From NCBI GenBank assembly GCA_013365365.1, contig JABVXU010000007.1, positions 1 to 64,000 on the forward strand: DNA of 64,000 bases, in the 5' to 3' direction. The position numbers were made by a program, and so were the translations under genes. Numbering within the stretch: position 1 is the stretch's first letter; each line of letters starts with the position of its first letter. Shown piece by piece: positions 51,355-64,000 of the stretch. The notes below the pieces were generated by a model. The model worked only from the letters and a program-made list of their open reading frames with translations, made no database searches and was not told the origin of the DNA. The DNA comes from Cruorifilaria tuberocauda (taxonomy: Eukaryota; Nematoda; Chromadorea; Rhabditida; Onchocercidae).

Positions 51355-54300
51355 AATCACTGATTCTGAGAAAATTGTTGAATATTAAATAAGACGAAAT
51401 GCGAGAATGGATAAAATCAATGAATTTAAGAAAAGATACAAATATTCAAACAATTAATTTTCTATTTAATTTTATTCCAAAGAAAAAATTGAAATGAATG
51501 GAAAGGACAAAATTACATATTTTAAAATTACATATTATTACATATTTAATGATGGAAATCAACGATTACTATAAATCATAAATACTACACATAAGTTTTT
51601 GAATATATCAAACTACCTAATTATATTTAAATAAAAACAAAAAATCAACAAGAAATAATGAAATAATCCATTTCATTGATTTTAGCAATTCAAACCGTCA
51701 ACCGTTCATGTGCATTTTTCTGCCATTCACGTGTTTTAGTCAATACTCTTTATTAGGTTCTGTTTTTCTCAAAAGTCTTTCACCATTGTTATTTTTCAAA
51801 TCTTATTAATTTTTGTAATTTATAGATTGAGCATTATCTCTCTACTAAGAAAAAATTATTGCCTAATATTGCCGATATTATTTAATCATTAAACCTAGAA
51901 TTACGGTTTGTGTACTATTAGTGTTGTTTAATTCTTAATGTAAAGTTAAAGATCATACAATTTTAACCTTCAATAGATTTATCTAATTCTTGCACTTTCG
52001 GTTTTTTCTAAGTAATTTACCTGTCATGCGTACAATTTATTCTGTTTTTATCTTCGCTGAACAAGTTCAAAGACATACCACACCAAATATCCAATGCTGT
52101 TTGAGGTCATATATTTATTCTTTAATTCCTCTAATAGCTAAAACTACCGTAATATCATCATGTAACTATTTACTAATATACAAAAGATATAAATTATTGT
52201 TGAGATTGATTTAAATCGGCCACCATCTTGCAGTATACCCTTTGCTTGATCAACGTGCATGGCACAATGTAGGTTATCATTTGACCTTTAAAATAAATAC
52301 TTGTTATGGAGTAATTATTAGCATATTAATAGTTTACACTTACGTAATTGTTTTATTTCAAAATTGTTATAAGAATTATCTTAAGTTATTGAGCAATATT
52401 TTTAATATTTTTTTTTCAATTGTGAGATATAATTTGTCGAATAACGACTTTACTAAGCTACACTTTATTATTACTTTTACTTTTAAACTATTAAATAAGA
52501 TTGCTTCACTTACTATCTGTTTACATACTCTTTTATAAGGTATAGTTTTGTTCAAGAGGATTATTATTTCCATTAACAATATCGAACCATAAAAAAATAT
52601 AATTGACTGTTGAAATATTTCAAAAATTAATCAATGAAGCTGAATTCCCAAACTTCAAGGTAGAAATTTGTATAATTCATCGATATATTTGTTCAGTTTT
52701 GAATGAAGATTTTTCATCATGTCGTAGGCTTCACTACCTCATTTTTGCAAATTTCATTTTTCTTCTGATAACAAATGTATTTAAATTTCACTTCTATTCA
52801 TTTATAGTTATTTTCTTAAATATTTAAAACCGCTGGTTGAAATTTTTTAGTATGCATTGGTCGATAGTACAAGAATACAAGGTCCTATTGATTAAATGAT
52901 TAATCAATGAAATTATTGATTGCTGTTCAAGAGGAACTTCTACAGTCTTAGGGATGCTAATATTTTTCATTAACATTTATCCTCATCTTTTCATTTCATT
53001 TGTTTTTATTCCTTGTTATGATATCGACCAAAATCCTATAAACAGTATCAATATGCTAGATGAATATGCACGATTTCGCAATTGGTTTATATTTAAGAAT
53101 TAAGAAATAACTTAATGTGAATACTATAAATGAAGTTTTACTGTTCCAGTAAAGTCTAAGTTATCAATTAATTTCAAGCATATATCTTTTGGATTTTCTA
53201 GAGATTATGATTAGTATTTTTTTCGCAACAGAAATTTTTATCGGTATGTAAAGATAATGATAGGTGGAAATGAACAGTGATTTCGCTACTAAATATCTAT
53301 GACGTTCAAAAACACGTATTACTGAAACAAGGTTCTCTCCTTCACTTCATTTTGTTTTCCTTTTGCATTTTCATAAACCGCTGAATAAACCTACAGTGCA
53401 AGCAGAATTTAAGCGCTGTCACACTTAAAAGTATCATATTTATGTGGATAATAAGTATTTCTTTGTCTTTTTTTTGTTCCTGTCTTCTTTTATTCTGAAA
53501 TATTTTAATGAGCCTATCCATCCATACAGCAGTTGACAAGCAAGCATTGGAGGAATAATTCTCTCGTAAAGCGAGAACGCATGGTTGCAGATGATAATTG
53601 TGTTGTTCGAGCATAAATTATGGCTATAAAATTTATAATTAAAATTGAAATTTGCGATTATTGCATGAATATTACAGTTGGAAAAAAATTTAATAGGTGT
53701 GTAATGTATATATATATATATATATGTATGTGTGCCTTTGTGTATATGGAATGATAGCAACGTGTTGCAAGGTCAGCGTTCATATTAAAGACAATATAAG
53801 TGTATAGGAAATTAAGGAGATTCAGGCTAAAGTTACACTTACAATTTTTAAGATAATTCCACTTGGAAATGTATCAAGCGCTTATGTTAGTTTATGTTTC
53901 TGGAACTCTTTCCAGGTTACTGTAGCATTGTTGTACTATTTGATGCTATGCACTTGTATAGACTTTTCTCCTGTCTGCGTGTTCTTCCATGAACTTCAGA
54001 TAGATCTTGCTATAATCTAATGAAATGGCAAGATTTTTCCTTTAGAATTGAATAGTATCTCGAAATTGAATTTTTTAGTTGAACAGTTAGCTTGGTTTTT
54101 TGAAATACAGATTGAGAATTAAAGTATAGGTTGAAGGATGATAATATTGTAGTTACAGATGATAATTATAAAAGGATTACGAAGGATATTAATTCTCAAT
54201 AGAAGGGTTAAAACCCTTCTTAATATTAATTTTTGAAAAAAAAAACAGTTATGCGGTTTCCGAGTTCGTCTGTGTTCGTGTATTTTTCTCAAATGTAAAT

Positions 54301-57300
54301 TTGATAAAGTGTTATGCAGTTGTAGTAGGTCTGCAAACACGAGTTTCTGTATGTCCTCAAAATATCTTTTGAGTTATATGAGAAGTTACTGGAAAGCAAT
54401 TTATTTTTAGAGTTTATGTATTAAAGAAATATGTCTGTGTTAAGTCTTCAAATTTTACCGAATGCTTTATTAGCTTATCGCAAAACACATGTTTATGATT
54501 GGTGGGAAAACAGCTAACATACCACCAAGACTCAATTTAACTGTTAAAGTAAAAAGAGGAAAGACATAAGTGAATTTAAATCATAGTTTCAGCAATGAAT
54601 GCAAACATTACAACTAAAGCGAATAATACTTGACTGTACAGGGGAATGCAGATGATGATGATAATATATTTTAAGATGAAAAAAAAATCGATTGCAACTA
54701 TTTTCTATTACAGAATCGATTCCACCCTTTTCCTTATTTGCGTATATTATTCATTACCTTTTCTATCGTCTTCCAATTTCTTTAGAATTCTTGGCTGCCA
54801 CTAGCGGTTAAATTTTTTGAAGATTCTGATGTATAATTTTAATTTCTGTTACTTTAATGAGATATCCGGAGAGATTTTATAGGTAAATGTGAATTAAAAA
54901 GATTATGCAATGATATCACAGTAATGATGATGGTAAAGAATATTGATTTATATCAAAAATATATAATACTTTGAGAGATATCTCAGCTTTCTCTGGTACA
55001 TTCATTAAATTCATGACAGTCTTTGATTTGAGTGATATGGAGGATAAATTACCGGAGAAAAGCGTTTCATTCGTAAAATTATAATTGTTTATTGAAGGTG
55101 TGATTGGGAGTTGTTTGGTAGTATGCAGAGAGTCGATGGAATTAGATAATGACAGCTGTAGTGGTGCAAGATATTCTTTCGTAATTTTCTCATCTCATCT
55201 GTTCGCTTTTAGCTTTTTCATTAACGAATAATGCAAGAATTACTGTCAAATGGAAAATTAGAAAATGCAAACTTATTTTTAGCTAAGAGAAGAACTTTTT
55301 TCCGCTTTTTAGAATGTGTCTGCGAAATTTTATAATATCTATGTTTTGAAGGTACGAAAGGAATTCCAATTTGTTTGCACTTTTCTCTTGTTTTACTAAT
55401 TATTCTCGTCATTAAAACTTGTAGAAGAAAAGGAGCACAAGTATTTCTCCAATAATTTTTTAAAATAAAAACCGAAGGATTTTTCAGCTCAGCAAAAGTA
55501 AAAATTATTGAGGGGGATTCAGTAAAAGCCTCGCGAAGTTTAAATTAAAATGTCTCAGTAATGGAGAGCAATACATTTTCAAGCTGGAAAATAGTATAGG
55601 AGTGCAGTCTGTAAAATTCACCGAATTAAATAAGGTTTACGTAAAAAAAACATGTTAACATAGTATGTTTGAAGAGTTTTTCTTAATTTTCTTCATCCAT
55701 CTTCGTTTTTCATATTTTAATCTTATATACATTTTCCAAACAAATCTTCCAAACTTTATTTTTTATACTTTCCTTTCTATAGTATAGCAAATAAGACAAA
55801 TAATCATACTCTTGTTTTTTTTTAACATTGGAAAAAACGTGAATAGGATAAGGAAACCTTTCTTTTTTATAAGCGCAGTAGAATAAAGGGGAAAAGCTAT
55901 TGACGGATAATATTGTCGTGCAATAGACTTGTCCAAATATTGTTAGTTTTTCACTAAATACTTTTTTCTTCATTTATTAAGCCTATATTACGCATTTCAT
56001 TATGACATTTCTTAATCTTCCACTGCGACAATTAGTCTATTGAAGAAAATTTGATCATCTCAAAACAATCTTTTTCTCTTTTTAGTCGTTTCATTCAATT
56101 TATCCTAAAAAAGTGTATTGCACTGATCGAATATTTATATTCTTTTTGTTAAGAATATTTACGAGCTACAATAAATAGAAATGCAAGAATTGAATAATAC
56201 AAACCATATGAATTGTCTTATTGGGCATTTTTCGAACTACAATTGCTATATTCGTTGAATATTATTTTCTCATGTTTTGCAGTTACAATCAATTTTTTAT
56301 TTTAGTTGTGGTTCAGATCAGATAGACTAGATTTGTCGAGAAGATACTAGAAGCGAGAATATCACTGGGAAAAGTTGTTCTGAACCAACTGAACTCTGAA
56401 AACGATGGCAGCATTTCCAGGACAATCGGCAGGTTTTTTCGTATTCTAATTTTTGATGTAAGTCATCGTACGATATATATAGAATGATTGGGGCCTATTT
56501 ACATATTTCGCACAATAAAAATTTATCAAATAAAGAAATTGAAAGGTCAGCATTAGAGTGAGTCCTGAAAAATGTTAGGAGAATCCTCATTTTCGTTTCT
56601 TGTGATGAAAGAAATAAAGATTTGTCGTGTAAATTATCGGTGAATTTATGGAACGGAGGCTTCTATCTTCTTGCTTCAAAAAAGATCGAAAATATCATAT
56701 TTTTTTTATCGATTTCATCTTTTTGCCTGCCTATGCATTTTCATGGATGGATATATGTATTAGCTTCCTGTATGTTTGTTTCTAAAAGCATATTTATGCC
56801 TGAAGACAAAGGTGTTGAAGCTGTGTAAGGGATCATTCCACATCTATTATCTACTTGAAACTTCACATATATTTGTATTGGAGGAACTAATGAAACTGTA
56901 GTTGTGTGCTGTTCTACTCACTTCAAAAATTGTATTCTCCATATCATTATCTTCATCTTTGCACTATTATAAATGAGTCGTTTTTGTTTAAAAAAATAGA
57001 GAATATTTAATATTACTAATGAAAGTACATTTATCAAATTGCAATTCATGACCTTAGTCTAAAGATTTTAGCAAGTTAAGCATAAACTGAGTAAGTCTCT
57101 CAATTTGACTGGATTTTTTAATTGCGGATGCTTTTGTGAGAAAGTTATCTCCTTGTGGGTTATAGGCTGGGAGTAAATAATCGAGAAAGACTTTCGAATA
57201 CGATGTGTACCTGAGGATGACGAAAATATAGAATGTTAATATGAAAATGATGGAGACATAAAAAGGAAACGAATGTTACATTTCACGACCTGTATGATTT

Positions 57301-57626
57301 TAGCAGTCGGTGGAATGGTCACGCTCTGTGTGGCCATTCATATTTAGTGTATATCCTAATCCATAAAGTTTCAAATCAGTTAGTAAGGAACTTCAACATT
57401 GTTAGTTAGTTTGTCCTATGGAGGTTCTCACCGATTGCTTTTAAATTTTTACACAACTTTGCACTTGAATTTTGCATGTTTTATGTGTTTCGATATCATC
57501 TCAAAAATGAATGGGTAGTGGAGGGTATCGTAGCATCGATTTTTGTCAGGTAAATTGATTGTTTCTCCCGATGAAAAATAATCTTGGAATTGATCTCCGT
57601 TTGCAACAATTGCCATTTTTTTATAG
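51355..57626. other. Large region without a supported gene
   Basis: AT-rich, with a TA microsatellite at about 53709-53727 and several 70-100 codon ORFs, mostly hydrophobic by base composition. From about 53.7 kb the plus strand is somewhat richer in G, which would fit long introns of the plus-strand kinase gene further on. One possible first coding exon for that kinase is 56405-56440 (MAAFPGQSAGFF before a GTATTC donor, phase 0); this is speculative. No repeat family or RNA gene identified. Confidence 0.45.
51366..51374 (-). promoter_or_regulatory. Possible spliced-leader acceptor of the dehydratase gene
   Basis: TTTTCTCAG on the minus strand ends 11 bases before the ATG at 51354. Its fit to the nematode acceptor consensus and its short distance to the start suggest trans-splicing. 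It also supports the chosen start. Confidence 0.45.
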
Positions 57627-57848
57627 TTAGAACACTACATCTTCGCACTCTCCAGTCGGCATTTTATCAGCATGATTAATAATCCTTTGTGTATCAGACG
57701 GCATCATACCAATCGTTGGTTTCAACGAATTAAATTCTTTTTTTTCGTGAAGTTGCAGTTGGGAAATGATGAGTTCTTTATGGAGCGTACATTTAATTCC
57801 CATCGCCTTCACAAATAAAATACGTTTACGGGAATTTATGTTGATCAT
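57627..57848 (-). CDS. Hypothetical small protein or terminal exon
   Basis: A 73-codon open frame starting MININSRKRILFVKAMGIKC and ending KMPTGECEDVVF. Its composition (mixed polar, Pro, Gly, Met, few AT-driven Phe/Ile/Asn runs) looks more like coding sequence than the neighbouring chance ORFs. The ATG directly follows CGTTGTAAG, which could be a splice acceptor, so this may be the last exon of a larger minus-strand gene or a trans-spliced small gene. The C-terminal DVVF could bind a PDZ domain. I do not recognise the family and found no convincing partner exon. Confidence 0.33.
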   Translation of the reverse strand: MININSRKRILFVKAMGIKCTLHKELIISQLQLHEKKEFNSLKPTIGMMPSDTQRIINHADKMPTGECEDVVF

Positions 57849-60050
57849 CTTACAACGAAGATATGGACTTTATGATAAAATGTCGTTTCACTTTGAAAGT
57901 TGGCATGAATTGATTCGTTACGACCTCTGCGTAAAATGATATATAACCATAGTAACACTATACAACCCTACGTTGGGCAATACTGGATGAAAAGTCATTT
58001 AGACGATAATTCACTAGTAATCATGTATGTAGACATACATAACATAAAAGCCAATTAGGCTTTGATAGACATGAGATAATCAATTGTATATCACCTAAAT
58101 CTACAATAGACAATCCCACGGTTGTGCATTGTCTTGTTATAAAAAGAGAGAGAGAGGAAGAACCATGGGAAAAGGAGATTTTTTGATTACTCATTGTATA
58201 TGAAGGGAGACAGAAAGCATATGCCATCTTAGTGAGGAACAACCATCGATGATGTTGTCGTACAGAAAATAAGGAATATGATTACTGTCGAACTAGATCC
58301 TTTTATTCCTTTTTATCCTCTTATTTATGGTTTTGAGTGGATATTCATATTTTTATTACCTGCTATTTATTTTTACCTATTTATTACCTATTTTTATTTT
58401 GACAGGTAAGTAGATCTATGGATATAAACATGCGTCTATTTCAATGTGTTAGAATTTCAAAATTCACGAAGGACTCGGAACTTACGTTTTTATCACCTAC
58501 TTAATTATTTCTGGAAAATAGGCGTGGTGGATAAATTGACGGGCGTAGTTGATGAATTCAATCTGCTGGTAGGCTGGCAAATAATCTTGTTCTCTTATTT
58601 GTTTTTACGTATCGCACGTAAAAAGATTTAGATATTTATAGTTTCAAACACATTCCAATACAACATTGTGTAAAAACTTGAAAACAGTAGATGAAGAACA
58701 ACTTGTAAGGTATTTTATTGGAAACATTCACGATTTACATTTCATCTGTTTAGGTGTACAGAGATTTTCATCGGAATTTTTAAATAATAAGTTTATTTTA
58801 TGGAAATTCTCAAGCGTAAAATTCACTTTTTTTTCAAATGTCTTTAAATTAAGCTTGTTTGTATCTTTAATTATTAAATGAAGAAAATACATGTGTATTT
58901 TGAGTGAAAAAATGGAAAGGGAGAAAATCCACGAAGATACAGTATTCTTTGAATTTAGAGACTAAGCTAATTTTTTGAACAAGTCCAAGTTTTTTGATTT
59001 TTCCAGAAGAAGTAAGAGGAAGCACGTTATTGCCTGTTCAATCTTCAAGAGTTCAAAATTTTCGATATATCAATATATGTCATATTCTTTGGCGTATGAT
59101 ATTATATGTAAGTGTGCATTTGTATGTACATTGTATAGTGTGTTCTGATAGAACATTTCATACTCCATACATAAAATTTGATGTGTGATTCACACGAAAT
59201 TTGTCCTTTTATCTTTTCACTTTCAATACGAAACGTGGGATATAAGAGTGTTTCATATACGTGATAATTGTGCGAGGGACTTTAAATTAATCTATGATAA
59301 AATTGATAAGGATTTAAAGAAAAAATATATTGATTGAATTAGCAATTTAAGAAATTGCGATAGTTGATTTCTCCAGCTTAATACCGAAAACTACACTTGC
59401 AATATGAATGAATCATGTTTTCATTATATACCACTCTGTAAGGTATAACGTTTTGTCCTGTAACGCTTTTTTTAGTCGAGCTGACATAAATTTAAAGAAT
59501 GACCAAATTGCACAATGTTTAAAATAACTTGACAACAGTTTGCTGAAAGATATGCTTATACCGATTCTGCTCTTCCTGCTCATTTAATCGAATAATGATC
59601 TTTTTATTTATCTAGCTAGTTATCTAGATACTGCTTCAAGAATTATTTTTGTCTATTTTCGTCGAAAATTGATCTAATTTTTAATTCTGACATTTAATAT
59701 TTTTTGCAAAAAAAATTCAAAAAAGCGATAAGCAAAACAACAAAAATAATTCCTGAAACATTGTCTAGAAATACTTTTTTTATTGATGGCAAGTTTAATA
59801 GAATTAATCGAATGTAGAAACTTTGTAGTCAGCACATTGTTTGACACAAAAATACATTTCGGAAAATGTTTGTAACAAATGCAAGGTTTAACCGTTCTAC
59901 GGAGATATTGGTGAAAAATTAAATTTTGAAATATTTAAAAGAAAACATTGAACAATGTTTGCACATTTAAAAGAATTAATTTCATCTGTTATTAACTTGA
60001 TAAATGGGGAAAGAACTGAGACTGCTTCAGTTTTTATTGGTGAAGCTTCT
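57849..60050. other. Intergenic or intronic, no supported gene
   Basis: AT-rich with short chance ORFs on both strands and a GA run at about 58146-58156. If the plus-strand kinase gene starts upstream, this is part of its first intron. The perfect minus-strand AATAAA at 60033-60038 serves the small gene candidate that ends at 60051. Confidence 0.45.
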
Positions 60051-60411
60051 CTAAAGGCGTGATCTAGATTGAGATTTAAAATGGGAATATTGATGAAAAA
60101 AAATGTTTAATCGGAATTTTATTCGTATTCTTCGAATTTGTTGATACAAATTTTTAAGATTTTTGTGATTTAACTCTGATGATAGTTCATCTTGAGTGCA
60201 ATTTTCGGAAATAAAAACATGTACACTTTGAGCATCAGCTGATAACCAGGTATACAATTCCGCATTTCGCAGCATAGCAAGAGGCTGAAAAATGTATTAC
60301 TTTTCTTGTCTTGGTTTTTTTAGTTCTTTCGGACTTTTCTCTCATTTCTTTTCCTATTCCTACAAGTTCATCAAGTCGATCGTTGTTTTTTTTTTTGGTG
60401 AACAACGACAT
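60051..60411 (-). CDS. Hypothetical 93-residue protein, two exons
   Basis: Exon 1 (60411-60364) encodes MSLFTKKKNNDRLDEL, ends at a GTAGGA donor in phase 0 and is joined across a 79-nt intron ending TTTTTCAG to exon 2 (60284-60051). Exon 2 encodes PLAMLRNAELYTWLSADAQS and onward through SENCTQDELSSELNHKNL, then a basic tail ending SRSRL. AATAAA starts 13 nt past the stop. Typical nematode intron size, canonical splice sites, matching phase and a poly(A) signal all argue for a real gene; the short length and lack of a known family argue against it. The tail after KNLKNL looks less conserved-like, so a GTATCA donor there may instead lead to another exon. It lies opposite to the kinase gene and may be nested in its intron. 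Confidence 0.42.
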
Positions 60412-61854
60412 AATTTAATAGCTAAATGTTAGTTCAGAATACTGTTACTGTAATTTAGTAGATCCCAAATTAGAAAAAATGCTTTTTAGCGTGCATGAAA
60501 ATTTGGATGCATAGTAGCGAATAAGTTATAGAATGATGAAAGCTATCTAATATGTACTATGAAAACTCTATGAATGTGAAAGTGAGTCCGTTAAGACTTT
60601 AGCCGAGACACTTTATTTTTTTTTACAAATTGTTTACATATTTGTTGCAAAGTGAGTTTATATTACGATGAAATTAGCTGGGCACTGCGCTGTACATACA
60701 CTGCGAAACGATGAATTAACTGAAACAGTTTAAATTTATTTCTTTCGTAATTATCATGCTTGACATAAGACTTTTTGTACACGATTTATTTATATAAATT
60801 TGACAAAATTTCAAAATATACCACATATATATAGAGAGAAAGAGAAAGAGATTGACATTTGATATACTCATGTATTACAACCACTTATAAGTTGATGCAA
60901 AAACTCTTAATTCGATCGTTTTTCTCTCGTAATAGGATTTGGAAAGCTTGATCTCTTCACTTTTAATTTGTTTGTCTAATCAGATTGTTATTACCTTTCC
61001 AAACTTACTGCATTCTTTTAAATTATATTTCATTGGCTACTATCACTAGTGTACATATTGATCCGAGGCATTTTGAAAGGAAGTATGTATGTATGTGTTT
61101 GCTTTCACCCTGTTAGTCACTAGGTATAAGTATGTGTATTTTGCGTTGAGAATTAGTCATCAAATGACAAACATTACTGTCTTTTACATTTTTCTACTCC
61201 TGCTACTTTCCAGGATGTTGAAATTTGTTGGGGTTAGTTATTCTTAATAATTTCCTATAAATGATAATTACGATTCATATTCAAAAATGAACGTAAATTT
61301 CAATAATATTTTTTGCTTGGTGTTTTTCGGATTTCTAAATCAAGTTGCATAAATTAAAAAAATATATTAACCACATGCTGAACACAATCAACTGGACTGG
61401 GTTACACTGACTGTATTTATAAGTCTTTTGAAGCTAATGGGGATAAATTTTCCTTATCCTGTATTATCAAAGCAAATTATTTATTAATGATGATGATAGT
61501 CATGAAATTGTCCCAATTTTGGACAAATTAAATTATACTACCTGTTAATACGCTTGAATTATGTCAATTATATTCTTGTCTCTCATTTAATTTTTTTTAT
61601 TCTTTTATTTTTTTACTATTATACCAACTACCCATAGTGTATTTGAAATTAAAATATGAATTAAAATACTGTTAAGAAATTCCCCAAATTTAGATCTCAG
61701 TTGAAGTTTTTGAGCTGAATGAAAACATAAGGAATTCATCTGACACAATTTTCATGGCTTTACAAATTAAAAGAAATGCATTGACGAAAAAAGATAATGA
61801 AGAAATATTCATCTTTTCTTTTCTCTAACAGCAAACTAAGTTCATTTGTTACAG
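60412..61854. other. Region upstream of the first certain kinase exon
   Basis: Holds a TA/GA microsatellite (about 60826-60850) and AT-rich DNA. A possible 5' exon of the kinase is 61215-61232: ATG TTG AAA TTT GTT GGG before a GTTAGT donor, preceded by TTTCCAG, which resembles a trans-splice acceptor. It is phase-compatible with the exon at 61855 but encodes only six residues. Confidence 0.35.

Positions 61855-64000
<2,146 letters not shown>

Noticed and set aside
52242..52538. 98-codon hydrophobic ORF on the plus strand
   Set aside because: Non-ATG start, residues dominated by Phe, Ile, Leu and Asn as expected from T-rich DNA, no splice context and an overlapping antisense ORF of equal quality.

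Overview
The window is nuclear DNA from a nematode. It is very AT-rich, with small exons split by AT-rich introns that end in the worm-type acceptor TTTTCAG or TTTNAG. All recognisable proteins are close to nematode families. The low gene density, long empty stretches and AT content fit a clade III (filarial-like) parasite better than a Caenorhabditis-type genome; that placement is inference. No ORF in the supplied list is a complete gene. I rebuilt the gene models by joining exons by hand, and in every model described as phase-checked the reading phase closes across all splice junctions.

Layout: 2.1-8.3 kb (minus) is an 8-exon gene for a protein with two BTB domains, one at each end. 8.3-18.1 kb is a gene desert with two repeat clusters. 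18.1-22.4 kb (minus) is a BTB/BACK protein with a Lys/Arg/Ser-rich tail and a 26-nt microexon. 22.4-26.9 kb is non-coding, with purine tracts and a GT/GC microsatellite. 26.9-32.8 kb (plus) is a 14-exon class IIa histone deacetylase, the HDA-4/HDAC4 orthologue. 36.0-36.7 kb (plus) is a small secreted six-cysteine protein. 38.0-41.0 kb (minus) is an aquaglyceroporin. 42.8-44.7 kb (plus) is a four-helix membrane protein whose 5' end is unresolved. 47.5-51.4 kb (minus) is an 11-exon CS-domain 3-hydroxyacyl-CoA dehydratase (HACD3 type). 51.4-61.8 kb is mostly non-coding, with two weak small minus-strand gene candidates. 61.9-64.0 kb (plus) is the N-terminal kinase domain of a GCK-III kinase (GCK-1/MST3/MST4), cut by the window end.

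These are ordinary, separately transcribed eukaryotic genes; nothing indicates an operon or a multi-gene cassette. I found no CRISPR array, rRNA, convincing tRNA or intact transposon. The most notable points are the Tyr (not His) at the catalytic position of the class IIa HDAC together with a conserved 14-3-3 docking site, the unusual BTB-linker-BTB architecture, the microexon, and a possible antisense gene upstream of or nested in the GCK-III gene.
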